Part shown: in pieces, positions 31,451-44,500 of the stretch
Layout of the letters: each line of letters opens with the position of its first letter
How positions within the stretch are numbered: the stretch's first letter is position 1
NCBI GenBank assembly: GCA_009823395.1
Contig: CM020501.1
Span: 27,464,361 to 27,528,360, forward strand
Length of the DNA stretch: 64,000 nucleotides
Direction: 5' to 3'
DNA from: Thamnaconus septentrionalis
Taxonomy: Eukaryota; Chordata; Actinopteri; Tetraodontiformes; Monacanthidae
Made by a program: the position numbers and the translations under genes
Notes under the pieces: model-generated
Seen by the model: the letters and a program-made list of their open reading frames with translations, nothing else
Database searches by the model: none
What the model was told of the DNA's origin: nothing

Positions 31451-31473
31451 CTTGTGTTTCTCCCTCCCTGCAG

Positions 31474-31743
31474 CGGGAAAGAACGCCCAGCTGTGTAAAA
31501 GGCCAGTCAGGTTTCAAAAAGGCAATGGAGCAGCAAAGAGGGAGAGAAAGAGAGCGACGTGTGACGAGAAGTTGGTGGATGTAGAGGAGGAGGAGCAGTT
31601 CGCAGAGAGAGGAGGAGGGACAGGCCAGTGTCACATTGAGCCCACTTGCGGCCCCGTTTGTCTGGCTTATCGTAGCGGCAGTGGGACTGTGCCTGTCACT
31701 CCACCTCTGCTGGGACCCAGCGATGATGCAGCAACGGCCACAG
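31474..31743 (+). other. plcd4: Probable leader exon of plcd4
   Basis: The stretch is bounded by an acceptor-like CCCTCCCTGCAG (ending about 31473) and a donor CACAG-GTCAGA at 31743/31744. It lies 2.2 kb upstream of the ATG-bearing plcd4 exon. Joined to 33905, one frame stays open right through into the plcd4 protein, but contains no ATG within the exon. Small upstream ORFs (ATG near 31526 and 31722) are present. It is most simply a 5' untranslated exon, and transcription may start within or just before it. Confidence 0.4.
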
Positions 31744-32300
31744 GTCAGACATTAATTTCCGATTCTTTCATTTTCTCCACCTATGAGTTAGGTGTGCACT
31801 GCACTTTTTTGTTAGCTCGTATCAAAAATGTTTTTAGTTTAGGAAAGAAAAATACACATTTGGCTCCGAGCCCAATTTACCACAGTTAAAAAACAAGAGT
31901 GGGTGCTAAAGAAGGAAGACACTTTGCAGTCTTTTGACATTTTCCATAAAATTCACTGTGCCAAGCAAACAGGCTCAACACAGTGTTCAACATGATAACT
32001 ATTTTTATGCAAATGTACTCTTGATCTCATGTAAATTTCGAAAGGAATGTAAAATTCACGGGGAAAAAAGTGTTAAATTAAAGAATTGTCTGTCTGTATA
32101 ATTAGGATGGGCAGGATAAGATAAGACTTATTTCTCCCACATTGGAAGAAATTACCATGTATGTTACATTACCAACATAACAGGGTATTCGAAAGCACCT
32201 TATAGCTTATTTAGCTTTTAAAATCCTTTATCTGTCGATATGTGTTCATTTATTTTGTATGCACGAGTTAGATACTCAAACTGCTCTAAACAGTTGGCCA

Positions 32301-32362
32301 TCCTCCAGAGTCTGGGTCTGCTCTAGGTTTCCTCCCGCAGGGAAGTTTTTCCTTTGATTGAT
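32301..32362 (+). repeat. Dispersed fish repeat fragment in plcd4 intron 1
   Basis: CCAGAGTCTGGGTCTGCTCT, then AGGTTTCCTCCCGCAGGGAA and GTTTTTCCTTTG match a sequence block I recognise from abundant teleost repeats. A GATT tetranucleotide run (about 32355-32393) follows directly. Confidence 0.5.
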
Positions 32363-32499
32363 TGATTGACTGATTGATTGATTGAATGATTGATGCCGGC
32401 TACCTAGCTAGGCACAGCAGTACCCAGGATGCAGGCTAAGAGATTTTGCTATCGCTATCCAAGCGTTGCTCACAGCAGAATGTATTTTATGAATGAGGG

Positions 32500-32500
<1 letters not shown>

Positions 32501-32549
<49 letters not shown>
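32501..32549. repeat. (TG)n microsatellite in plcd4 intron 1
   Basis: About 49 bases of uninterrupted TG repeat. Confidence 0.97.
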
Positions 32550-32550
<1 letters not shown>

Positions 32551-33924
32551 GCACTAGCTTACCGCTGTGTAAGGTCATGAGTGAAAGGAATTCTGAGGCA
32601 GTGGCAGGGGATTTGGAGGAGATTACAGTGGGTTTTAGCAAGGCCGCCACAGAGACAAAACAAAAAGTGCAGAACAGCACGAGACAGGCAGGGAGGGAGC
32701 GGGGTGTGTGTGCTGTGTTGTCAGTGAGCTGTCTGACAACACAGCACAAGCATAGGGGGTATAGGGTACAAACATACCCTGAGGAAATGCTTGGCTTTTT
32801 TCTCAAAAAGACCTAAATGTTGTTGTTTTCACTGTGAAACGTTCTGTTTGGACTGACGACACCTTACTGAGTCGTGCTCACTTGCATCACATTGTTTAAG
32901 TCTGCTGTCTCTTAACTTTTGATGTCATAAAAATAGCAACGGACAGCAAGAGCACAAATCTGAATTTCTAAGGAATAGGTGGCATGCCAATTTTCAGTAG
33001 TTCACCGGTTGGCAGAATAAACTCACCGCAAATTAATTTTTTAGTAAGACTTTATAAAAACTATACACTTTTAGCATTTCTTAAGTGTTAGTAATAATGT
33101 TACTGGCCATTCATAACATATTCTCTTCAGTTCATTCACAAAAACCAGTAAGTCACAGTTACATAGGTTTTTCTTTTTTTACTTGATTTGTCAGCACATC
33201 TATTGTGAGTATGTTGATTGTGTATTCATGAAATATGAATGATGGATTGGGGGGTTTGTATAGGCGATCCCGAACCCTAATCACTTATTGTGTGTAAATT
33301 TGCACTATAATAAACACATCGTGGATGTGCTGACAACTCAAGTAACAAAAATATTTAAAACTGTCTTCATAATTGACTTGTTTGTGTGTTTGAACAAAGG
33401 AACAAGGCATCCCAATCCTGTAAATGATTAATAGAATATTTACTAACAGCATATAAAAGCGTGTATTCATTATAAAGCCTTACATGTTGTTTGCTTTGTT
33501 TGTTTGTTTTTACATGTACATAGAATATCACATACATTTGTATCAATGTGCTTATATAAGTGGTGAGAAACTTATTTCATGCACCTATGCGCAAATACTT
33601 TTTTGCTTCAGTATCCTAATTTTCCAGCTCAACTTTCTAGCTGTACGCCTATCAATGAGGGCGTGGGAATCATAATGTTCCATTAACCGGTAAATGTACA
33701 TTGGTTAGGAATCAAATGCACTTCATCTTCAATATTTTAATTGTACCAAGTGCTCCTTACAAACGTTTGAGTCCAGATGAAATCCCATATTTCTGTTTTT
33801 GTCTCAAAGCTAGCAAAATAAATAAATAAATATTAAACGAAGTTTTGGAACCCCCTGAGTAACATTCAAGTGTTGTTTTCCTTGTTTCTTTTGTTTCTTT
33901 GCAGATGGTTTAAGACCGCAATCA

Positions 33925-36900
33925 ATGGCTTCCATGGGGAGCCTCCGTAAGTCTGTATTTATAGCTATTTATACCCTGTGATTGACATCCTGCCATAAGG
34001 CCTTTTGTACTCCCTCTACATCAAGTGTCATAATCAAAGACATTTTCCTGAAGGAAAATATGCAAACACATGTGAAATTAGTGGGTAAATGTATTTGTTG
34101 TTTTGAATTACACACTCAAACAACAGGGAGTCAAAATACCCCCAGAAAATAACTGTAATGATAAGCACAGACAAAAGAGATTTGCATATGAGTCCCTTGG
34201 TCTATTTTTGTTTATTTTCTTTTTTTGAGGTTTCCGGGGGGATGACAACCTCCAGTCGATGCTGGTAGGCGCCGTACTGAGGAAAATCAAATCTCGTACC
34301 TGGAAAAAGCAGCGCTACTTCAAACTGCAGGATGACGGCATGACCATCTGGTACAAGTCCAAGAAGGCCGGCAACACCCACTGCACGTGTAAGAAGAAAT
34401 TCACTCTGAGCGTTCATTATCCTCCAAGAGACGCCCCAATCGATGCCCAGATATTTTTTTTTTTTCACTTCAAGTTTCGGTGAGCGATGTGGAGACAATA
34501 CGAGAGGGCCACCAGTCGGAGGTTCTGCTCAGCATTGCCGACGAATTCCCGGCTGAACGGTGCTTCACGCTGGTCTTCCGTGGCCGCAGAAGCAACTTGG
34601 ACCTAGTGGCAGAGTCAGAGGAGGAAGCGCAGACCTGGATCCGAGGCATGAGGAAGCTGATTGAGAACCTGAAGAACATGGGCGAGCGAGAGCGACTGGA
34701 CCAGTATCCATTTACTCATCTAATCTATATGTGTCATGCAACAAGTCGTTAAAATCATATTGCTATAGTTTGGCTGTGTCCATTTCGGAACGTTCTCCAC
34801 CTTACAAACAATTGTCCAAATGTCTTAACGATCAGCAGCAACAGTTGTAACTATCCAAAGTATGGAGTTTGAGGAATGCACAATGTCTTAGTTTTATACC
34901 AATCCATTTATTGTGTTTTGATGAAGACCAGAACTTAAGTGTCCATTGTTAAAAAAGCTTTTCATTTTAATCCCCACGACTATGACGTACGTTCATTTCA
35001 ACTACATGCACTCAACTGTACACTGAGAACAGGCTGGTGGATCAAATGACCAACTGTGCAGAGAGTGGCTGACCACAGCTTTGCTCTGCAAACATTTTTC
35101 TCATCAGCAAATTCCATCTGGGAAAGGCCACTGTGATGTTAATCCCCATTTGTAGGATGTTCCCACTTGATCTCACATCTTTCTTCACATGTATTAACAA
35201 CAAGTGTGTACATACAGCTGTGTAAAAATCACAAAATGCTGGATGGCTCATGGCTAGTGAGGACACAATGTACAAAACTGCAAGCTCCCTACCCTTTATT
35301 TAAATATAAATAACCCAGAATAGGAGCAATTTCTAAAGAAAAAAAATATTATGAGCAAATTAATGCACATCAGGTCTGTTTTATGGCTGTAGATGTCTTT
35401 AGGTTTATGACACTGGCCAAGATTGTTGGTCTCCACTGGCTTGTATCATCCTGCAGACCAAATTTGAGTTACTAAGAAATAACTGAGTAACTTAGAAATA
35501 CACCATGTACAATGTCAGACGTGAGAGCTTATTCAACACATCCCGAAAGAACACTTTTCTTAACTCCTCTACCTAGATGGATCAGTGATTGGTTCAAGAA
35601 GGCAGACAAGAACAAGGACGGCAGGATGAATTTCAAGGAGGTGCAGGATCTGCTAAAAATGATGAATGTGGACATGAATGAACACCACGCCCACCGGCTT
35701 TTCACAGTACGGCACAGTTTTCTCAACGCTGGGTGGCAGCCCCTCTTGTGTTTTCTTGCATCTACCCATTCATCCGTGCATGTTTGCCTTCTCTACCATC
35801 AGATGGCTGATAAATCCCAGTCGGGTACGTTGGAAGATGATGAGTTTGTACTCTTCTACAAGATGCTGACCCAGAGGGAGGATGTCTTGAGAGTTTTCCA
35901 GGAGTATTCGGTTGATGGCCAAAAGCTGTCCCAAAGAGAATTGGAGGACTTCCTAAGGGAGGAGCAGCTAGAGGATGGAAACATTGAGCAACAAGCCAAG
36001 CAACTCATTGAGCATTATGAGCCATCTGACACAGGTATATTCATGCTCAGGACTTAAAGGTCCAGTGTGTAATATTTAGCTTAGTTTAGGATTTTTAGAT
36101 TGGTAAAATAAAATAATAATAATTGTCATATACTGCCCATAAATACATTAATAAAATTGTATATTTGCAGAATAATACAAGTAATTTGGTTTACCTATAT
36201 ATACATACTGTATATCACCACACTATACCACACTTCAAAATCCCCAAATATTACACACTCAACATTTAACTACGTTCAGATGCACTTTAGTGCCAGAGTG
36301 CAGGATCACAGTCTCAAGGGTTCGTTTGAAGGTTCACACTGGAAGCTTCTAACAATGGCCTTCTGCATTTGCAGCAAAGCTGCTGAACGCCATGACCTTT
36401 GACGGCTTCTTAATGTACCTTGGCTCGGATGAGGGCTCCATCTTTAACCCGCAGTGTCGGGGCATTTACCAGGACATGAGCCAACCCCTGTGCCATTACT
36501 TCATCTCCTCCTCCCACAACACATACCTTATGGAAGACCAGCTCAGAGGACACAGCAGTGTGGAGGGGTATATCAGGTAATGACCGTTTATCCATACACA
36601 AGCTTGACAAGATCGGGCTTGTGAAATCGCAAGTCTTCTCTCAGAAGTTACACTAGTGGATCTTTACCTCCTGGCTACAGGAGACAGCACCTCAGTCATT
36701 TTACAATTGGAACAGCAGTGAACTTGTCTCAAGATGGAAGAAACCTTTCCCCCCAAGACCATTGCTTGGCTGTTAGTGTCAACAGTTTCTTGGACTAACC
36801 AATTTCCCTGTGCTCCAGTGCGTTTTGTGTGTCAATGTATTTTTGCTCCATTGACTGACAATGGAAAAAGGATTAATTGTAGCAATGCTTAAATTAATCC

Positions 36901-39900
36901 TCTGCTATGCATTGATGCCGATGATTCTTAAATTTTGGAGCCATTTCTGGCGTCACATTCCTCTTAGGTAATTGGTTTCATTTAATCACAGTTATTAATA
37001 GAATAGTCCATCTGAAAGCGGTATAGCTTAAATAAATTAACATACAAACAGTGTTTGTTTCACTTTTCACTGACCCTGACTTAAATAAAAATAACAATGA
37101 ATGAATTATTAAATTTGCCCATGTCATTTCAGGGCTTTGAGTCGTGGCTGCCGGTGTGTGGAAGTAGACTGTTGGGATGGCGCCAATGGAGAGCCCATCG
37201 TCTACCACGGACACACTTTCACCTCTAAGATACTCTTTAAGGATGTGGTCAACGCCATGGGCAACTATGCCTTCAAAGTAAACGGGTTGACTTGGGAAAT
37301 TTGTGTTTTAAGTTTGCCACCTCAATCTTAAAGTACAAAATAACTCCTGTCCAACTACCATCTAGAGACTAGCACTATGATTGCGTCAAATCCTGTCATG
37401 CTATCCAATTAAACCCACAACTGCAGTCGTGTGTTAGCCAGTTATGACGGACAAGTGGCAACCTGAAGTGCAAATCTCTTGGTCTTGTCGGACTGTACGA
37501 CCAAACACTAGAAAACATTTCAGTCCCACAAAGCATTGGCACTATTTTTCAAGCCTCACATGCAGGCATTTTAATTGCCTGTATTTTGCTTTCATTCGCT
37601 TGTAAAGTTGCCCCAACAAATCACTCGACAGCTCATGACAAATTTACAAGTGCGACAACTGTGTAACAGTATCCAAGAGGTTATTTGCAGGTCTTGGTGA
37701 AAAGAGCTCTGCTTAAGCGCAGTAGTCCTGTACTGTGCCAAGTGAACAGTTGCCAGGTTCATGTGCACGTTTAAGGCCGCTCGTTCACAAGCATCTGTCT
37801 ACAAAACCAGCACTGTGCCCGTGTCGTCCCCTTTGTCGTTCCACCCTCTGGTCTTGGCCCGACCCACAGGAGTGTGGCAGCATGCATATTAGCTTCCACT
37901 GCAATGATAATGCGACTCCAGTCTCAAGTTACAAACTCACTCATTCCCTCCTATTCCCTGACCTGTCTCTCTTAACCGCTAGGTATCGGAATATCCAGTG
38001 ATTCTGTCTGTTGAGAACCACTGTGGAGTTGAGCAACAGAGACTCATGGCTCAGCATCTTAACACCATCCTTGGAGACAAGCTACTAAAAAGCACATTGG
38101 ATGGCAAGGCTCCCATTGGGCTGCCGTCTCCGGAGGTGAGTAGCCCATCATCTTGTCCTCTCACCAGTCTGTCACTTTATCAAACGGTTTCCTGAAACAT
38201 TCATAAATACTTCCGGTCGGATGCTCCAAATTTATCATATTGTTACCGTTACCGTTGTTGAACCCTAGGTGACACGGTACCAAATCACCTGGGGGTTGGG
38301 TGTGGTCTATTGCTGTGTTCTTTGTAAAGGGGCATGAAGACAGTGAACTAGCATGAAAGTAAATTAATATAGAGGTATAAATTGGTCTGTTTGATAAACC
38401 CATGCTGTAAGATGCGACAATTTCAATTTTGTTTTACTTAAATTACCAGTTATTATGTCCTTTATCCCGTTGACACAGCTTGAGAAACTAGGGCATGGAC
38501 AAAAAAAATCCTGTAGTCTTGATGCTCACCAGCATTGATGCTAACAGTAATCTTTCTTTTGTCAACAGCACTTATATTGCCTCTTACAGTTTTACAAACC
38601 AAAACTGCAGCAAAGTGATTAACTTAGCTACCGGGGTTACCACAATAGAGTACTTTTAAAACAGTATGATGCTAAAATCCTAAGTAATGACATAATAATC
38701 AAATAGGAACACAGTTCGGTTTAAGGGAAAAACTGGTAACTCTTGAAGAATCACCACGGCTTCTTGTTCGCACTTCCTGTCAGGATCTTAAGGGAAAGAT
38801 CTTGCTGAAGGCAAAGAAGATTGGCAGTCTGGAGGACAGTTTCAGTGGCGTGGTCGAAGATTCACAGTCCGTAGAGGTCAGCGATGAGGACGAGGTGGCC
38901 GAGATTGACGAAGACAACCACCACCATGAGAGCATCCGGCGCAGGGTCAAGGTGGGTCAGACTGTCGGATGCTCGCAGTTTATCCGTTTCGTTCAGAGGT
39001 CGTGTGGTCCAATCAGTTGTTCTCATAATCGGGATTATTTGCTTCTGGACTGATGATGCATTTATGGGGAAATCAGGAAGTAGCTTCCAATAAATGAATG
39101 GAACGCTTAAGGGATTAACCCCGAGATGCACTCCTTTTAATTAAACATATCTTTCTAAATTTGGAATGCGGTTCGGAGTATGGGCGAAAAAAAACAACTC
39201 AAAAGTTATTAGTTCCTATGCTAACCCTTCGTTAATCTCGTGAGTTAAAAAAAAAACTTGTGAAATAATCTTATAATAATAGTTTACTAATTATTTTTAT
39301 GCTCAGTGCCATCTCTATTTCATTCAGTTGGCCAGTTCAGCACTTAGGCTACCTTTTTTTTTTTTTTAACCCTGTTTTAACGGTGAAAATGCAGGTGGTG
39401 CTAACAAGAAAATGTTTTGCATGCAGACCAAGGCTAGCACACCTGAAAGACTTGCACAATAGCTTCCTGGTTAGCCGTAGCTGACAGCACACATTCCAGG
39501 CTAACAGTCTGGTTGAAGGAATGAAAATTTAAATCTGTGTGATATGTGTTTCGAGAAACTGCTTTGGTCAATGTTTTAAATGCACTCCATAGCCCCTTTC
39601 TCACTGTCAAAAAAACCTGTTTAAACCCGCTAACAATCGGCATTTGGTGGCAGTGGGAAAGGCTCATTGACCCGCGTCAGCCCACATTAAACAACCCGGC
39701 AAGCAATCTGGGTTAAAATCGGCTTTAATCGGCCTGGCTATGATCGGCTTGCAGTGGGAAAGCCAGACCTGCGTCAACACGCTAATTTGCGTGATGATGT
39801 GCGCTACGTCATAATATCGTCATAATATCGCACCACGTACCAAAACAAAGGTCTGTTTGTATTTGAGGCTGGATTCATTCAGCATGTTGCAGCACTGGCA

Positions 39901-42900
39901 AGACAGTGAATTTTGCGAGCTTATCAAGTCTCAAGCCCAACAAGAAAGTACACTGACCGCTGCCGGACTCGCTCCCTGAATTTTGTCGCACTTCAGCAAC
40001 GCGATCTCAGCGTGATGACGTCAGCAGACACGCAGCTGTGAAAGTGGAGGCTACGAAGCCTGCCAGTGGGGGTCAGACCCTGCTTGTTTTGGTCAGTGGG
40101 AAAGGGGCCAAATGCCGATCGACCCGCGTTAAAAACACCTACGTTGACCCGCTAATTTCAGTGGGAAAGCGGCACATAAGTGTAGCTTGACTGGAGTTTG
40201 AGATTTGCTATTTAAATTATATTCTTGTAGGCAAAGTAACAACTATTGTGTATATGAAAATGCCTTTACCTGAGAGGTACAGTGAATTCCAAGGCTTCAG
40301 AGTGGTATTGAAGAAGTTCCTCCAAAGGTTTGAATTACTTTACCTTCATGAACCTCCAAGCAATAAGATAAGTCGGGCAATGTGAGTAAACTTTCCAAAG
40401 GGAATCCCACGACCTTACGAGTCATGTTTAATGACAAACACTTTAGAAGCTTGAAATGTCGCACTGGGATGTCAATCAATACTGGATCAGAGGTGAGGCT
40501 AGCCCTGAGTTTAGCGGTGATCTGACCTGGCTATTGTCTCTGTCGACAGTTTCTGTGTCCTCTGTGGTGCCGTCGGCAGACAGCCGGAGCCCACGTGTTA
40601 GCGGGCACTTTAAGGCTCTCAGATCAGCTTTCAGGTGGAATCAAGGGAGCACACTTGGAGGCGTCTGCCAGCTTCCTCCATTATCACAATGCTCAAGCTC
40701 ACCAGTAATCGCTACGGTCATGGAAACCACCCTGGCAGCAAGTCCCTGGCAGTGCACCTGGTGCCAGTGCAGTTCATTATTGTCTCGGATTATTTACACA
40801 ATTTAAAGGGGGGTTGTCTCGTCTTCTTTTGATATGCCTGGGGCTCCCATGCATGAGGGGAATTCTGTGCGTGCAGGGTTTACCCTATCAGGTGATATTA
40901 ACTGTCAGAGTCAATCTCACGTGACTTCAATGTGTTAATGGCTCTAACAGGCTCAAGTTTCTTTTCAGATCACTTGTTTATCAGAATGGCAGGAAAGCAA
41001 GCTACAAGAAATAGGACCAGAAAATCTTTACTTTAAATTTCTGTCCAGTCTATCGCATATACAGACATTCTTAGAAATAGACCAACCTAATGCTTGCTTT
41101 ATTTCATTTTCTTTTTTGTTTCCAGAGGTCAAAGCAGCGCCTATCCAAGGAGCTCTCCGACTGTGTGGTCTATTGCAAAAGTGTCCACTTCAGCAGCTTC
41201 AAACACTCTCGCATCCACTCAAAGTTCTACGAGGTGGCATCTTTTACAGAGCCCAAGGCTCGCAAACACCTGAGAGAGGCTGGTATGTTATTCCTAATGG
41301 TCAGAATCAATTAAGTTTGGCTCAGATAGATGATGTAAGTTATTTAGAGTGTCTTTGAAAACAGATTTTCACTCCTTCATTGCCTTTCCTTCCCAGGTTA
41401 AGATATTCACACATGTCATAGTCAGAGTGTTAAAACAACAAAATCTCACACCCAAGACTCCAGCGTTGACTTCACCCATTGAAATTATTTCAATTTTAGG
41501 GCCTGAGTTTGTCTACCATAACTCTCGGCAGCTGACCAGGGTTTATCCCAGCGGCTTTCGAACCGACTCTTCCAATTTCAATCCTCAGGAAATGTGGAAC
41601 GTCGGGTGCCAAATTGGTAACTGCAGCTACTGTAGATACAGACACAGCTTTCATGTCAGGAAGTGACAAATGCCAAAGTAGTAAGACGCTTCTTTGCCTT
41701 TTTTTTTTTTAGTTGCGTTAAATTTCCAGACCGCTGGGGAAGGGATGGATCTAAATGACGGACTGTTTCGTCAGAATGGTAGCTGTGGTTATGTCTTAAA
41801 GCCAAGGTTCATGAGAGGGTCTGAGAAGAGATTCAACCCAGAGATGCCCAAAAATCGGGATGGCTATCAGCCTGTTGTTCTCACCATACAGGTATACCTT
41901 CATAATAATTCCCTTTAACTTTCAAAGCTGACTCTAAATTTTATTTTGAGGGCACTTTTTGTGCTTTTCTCAGGTGATTAGCGGCCAGCAGTTGCCCAAA
42001 GTCAACATCAAAGAAGATTCTATAGTGGATCCCTTGGTCAGGGTGGAGATCCATGGTGTTCCTATGGACCAAGCCAAACAGGAGACAAGATATATTGAAA
42101 ATAATGGTACACAAGATTATTTTGTCCCCTAATTATACCCTTAGACCAAAATTAGATTTTTATTTATTTGAAGCATGACGTGAGATTTGCTCTCTTTGCA
42201 GGGTTCAACCCAGTGTGGTATGACACCCTGCGCTTCATCGTTCACACTCCGGAACTAGCCATGGTACGCTTTGTGGTCGAAGACTATGACAAGACATCGA
42301 AAAATGACTTTGTGGGGCAGTATGTACTTCCTTTTGGCTGCATGCAGCAAGGTACGTTTGGAGAAACATCCCCACATTGGAATCACACAATGCTGTTATA
42401 GGTCAATTATTGAGGCTTTTTTGTTTTGGCCAGTAGATCTCTAGAGATAGGACAGGATTGAAATTGCCAGGAGCATAACATAAAATTTTTTTTTATGAAA
42501 AAGTCACTGTACAGTAAACGTATTACTTTTCTTTCTATTGACAGATGACATCATCCTTGATGTTAATTACAACACATTGCTGTACAAATACGCAAAAAAG
42601 CAGTTGAACTATTGAAAACGGCAGTGGCGGGACAGTGCATTCCATCCCTACGCCTTCAATGACATCATACTTAGTTGTACCTAAACTAATACACCTCATA
42701 ATACCACCAATACGACTCGAGAATCCATACATAGTCACGGTAACACATTACATCACCTTAATATAGTCTAGTTGAGCAACACTTCAGAGCATTTAAAAAA
42801 CCTCCCATTCACGATTAGGAGTAGGAAACTAAAATCACGAATGTTGTCAAAACTTTTCCATTTCCTCCTCTGAATCCACCTGAATATATACGAGTGGCAT

Positions 42901-43292
42901 TTCACTTGCCCAAATTTGCATGCAAACTCTTAATGATGTACAGTAGGCTGTAGGATAATTGGATGATGTCAGTGTTAGTCAGTGGCTCTAAGATTTTTGT
43001 GTTTTGTTCTTCTGGCAAGTAACTAGAACAATACATCTACAACACCAGAGAATAAATTGTGTTTTCATGGGTTAAAGTGGCACCAGTTTTGAAGTCAGCT
43101 ACAGGATTTTTACTATTCCATTGCTCTGTATCCATCGCATTGTCTTAAAATAAATTACGGGATCTTTGCTAATTTTTCCGACCTTGCTGTGTGCTTTCAG
43201 GATATCGTCACATTCACCTGTTGTCCAAGGACGGAACCAGTATTCCCCCAGCCTCCCTTTTTGTTCACATCAGGATTGCAGGCCAAGAATAA
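33925..43292 (+). CDS. plcd4: Phosphoinositide phospholipase C delta-4
   Basis: Coding exons: 33925-33946, 34230-34388, 34475-34703, 35577-35706, 35803-36034, 36375-36576, 37133-37277, 37983-38135, 38784-38951, 41126-41282, 41500-41616, 41713-41891, 41974-42106, 42202-42351 and 43201-43292. Sum 2268 nt, 755 aa (human PLCD4 762); every junction keeps phase. Domains in order: PH (about 10-130), EF-hands (first loop [12 protein letters not shown] at about 148-159; second [13 protein letters not shown]), catalytic X box (ISSSHNTYL), acidic linker ([12 protein letters not shown]), Y box, C2. Catalytic residues are all present: His305, Glu335, Asp337, His350 and Glu384, equivalent to PLCD1 His311, Glu341, Asp343, His356 and Glu390. 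It hydrolyses PIP2 to IP3 and diacylglycerol in a Ca2+-dependent way. The block [15 protein letters not shown] and the MAS start favour delta-4 over delta-1 or delta-3. ATG at 33925 matches the family start. Confidence 0.95.
36054..36269. mobile_element. TTAA-flanked MITE in plcd4 intron
   Basis: A 216-bp unit bounded by TTAA on both sides. The left end AGGTCCAGTGTGTAATATTT (36058 on) is mirrored at the right by AAATATTACACACTCAACAT. The inverted repeat is about 20 bp with four mismatches near the tip. TTAA borders indicate a piggyBac-type target site. It sits 20 bases downstream of an exon donor (36034) and 105 bases upstream of the next acceptor. Confidence 0.8.
39592..40173. mobile_element. 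Non-autonomous DNA transposon with repeated CAGTGGGAAAG motif
   Basis: The left end GCCCCTTTCTCACTG (39592-39606) is inverse to 40094-40108 (one mismatch) and to 40159-40173 (two mismatches). CAGTGGGAAAG occurs at 39651, 39752, 40094 and 40159. Direct and inverted copies of a short subterminal motif are typical of hAT elements. It lies in the 2.2-kb plcd4 intron between exons 38784-38951 and 41126-41282. No ORF resembling transposase is present, and the exact right border is uncertain. Confidence 0.65.
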
Positions 43293-44390
43293 TCACTCCT
43301 CACTTCACTTCAACAGAGAGCCCTATGATCACTGTACAAGGAATGGCAGATTGTAGACTGCAGAAAAGCTAATCTCAATCTTGTTTCTAAAGGACCCAAG
43401 TTTCTTGATGTTGCTTTGCCAAAAAACAGAACAAAACAAATAACAAACATAGAAGAACTTTGGTAGATTAAGTATGCATTTCATGAATGTGTGGCTTAGT
43501 CCTGTGATTGACTTGAACATTGCTGCTCATATGTGGTGTACTGTGTCTGTCGCACAATTGTCCCTGAAGAAAAAAAAGTGCCATAAAAAAAGTGTAGACC
43601 TGGATGTATGTTTTCTGTCAGTATTTCCTTTAGCAAATAGCACTTGGTGGACAGTCACTTTTATCGTGACATTTAGTAATACATTTTAAAAAGAAGCAAA
43701 ACACAGCAGGTGGATCTGTAGACCTGTAGGTAGACTGGTCAGCCTGTCTTTTTTTTTGTTGTTTCTGTTGTTATTGTTGTTGTTGTTGTTTTTAGATTTA
43801 TTGTCTTTGTGAAACTTAACTTGAGATAAAAATGTGTTCATGACAGTCTTTCACACGCACTTTTACAGTTGGAGATTGAATATTTGAATTAGATAGGAAA
43901 ACAAACCCTAATTTGCCCAATTTTTCTGCAATATTATTAGAAATGATGTTGTGATAGTTTAAAATTGATTATCAATTTAGCTGATTTCAATTATTTTAAC
44001 TCAACTATTTTGTCGACCATTTTTATTTACCACCATTTCTGAGCTAGTTTCTCTTCCCAAAAGCTTCACTAGAGTTGAATAAGTTTTTGGAATTTGCTTG
44101 AAAAACAGTTTTCCTAAGAAAGTCTTGTGGGTTAATGTAGTAAACTACTTGAATCATAATTATTTATTATTTATTATATATTGTATAATCAGTTATTATT
44201 AGTATATTAACATTGTCATAATAATATAATTGCATAATTATAAACTATATTGTAATGTATTCAAAAATATATGATAATAATATGTACATACAACCCTATT
44301 GTGTAAATGTGTTTTAACAGATATATATTTTTTGTATACGTTACAAAATGTCTCATGCACGGTACTGTATTGCACACTGTAGTGATTAAT

Positions 44391-44391
44391 C

Positions 44392-44422
<31 letters not shown>

Positions 44423-44450
44423 TGCGCGCACGCGCGCCTATGTGTGTGTT
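44391..44450. repeat. (GT)n with alternating GC tract
   Basis: A GT run passes into GTGCGCGCACGCGCGC, alternating purine-pyrimidine sequence with Z-DNA potential, in the plcd4 3'UTR. Confidence 0.9.
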
Positions 44451-44494
44451 ATTTGTGGATGTCCTTTAATTCATTTGCCATTCATTTGTCAGTA

Positions 44495-44500
44495 AATAAA
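44495..44500 (+). promoter_or_regulatory. Candidate poly(A) signal of plcd4 (first of two)
   Basis: AATAAA 1.2 kb after the stop codon; a second AATAAA lies at 44676-44681. Either would define a 3'UTR of 1.2-1.4 kb. Confidence 0.5.
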
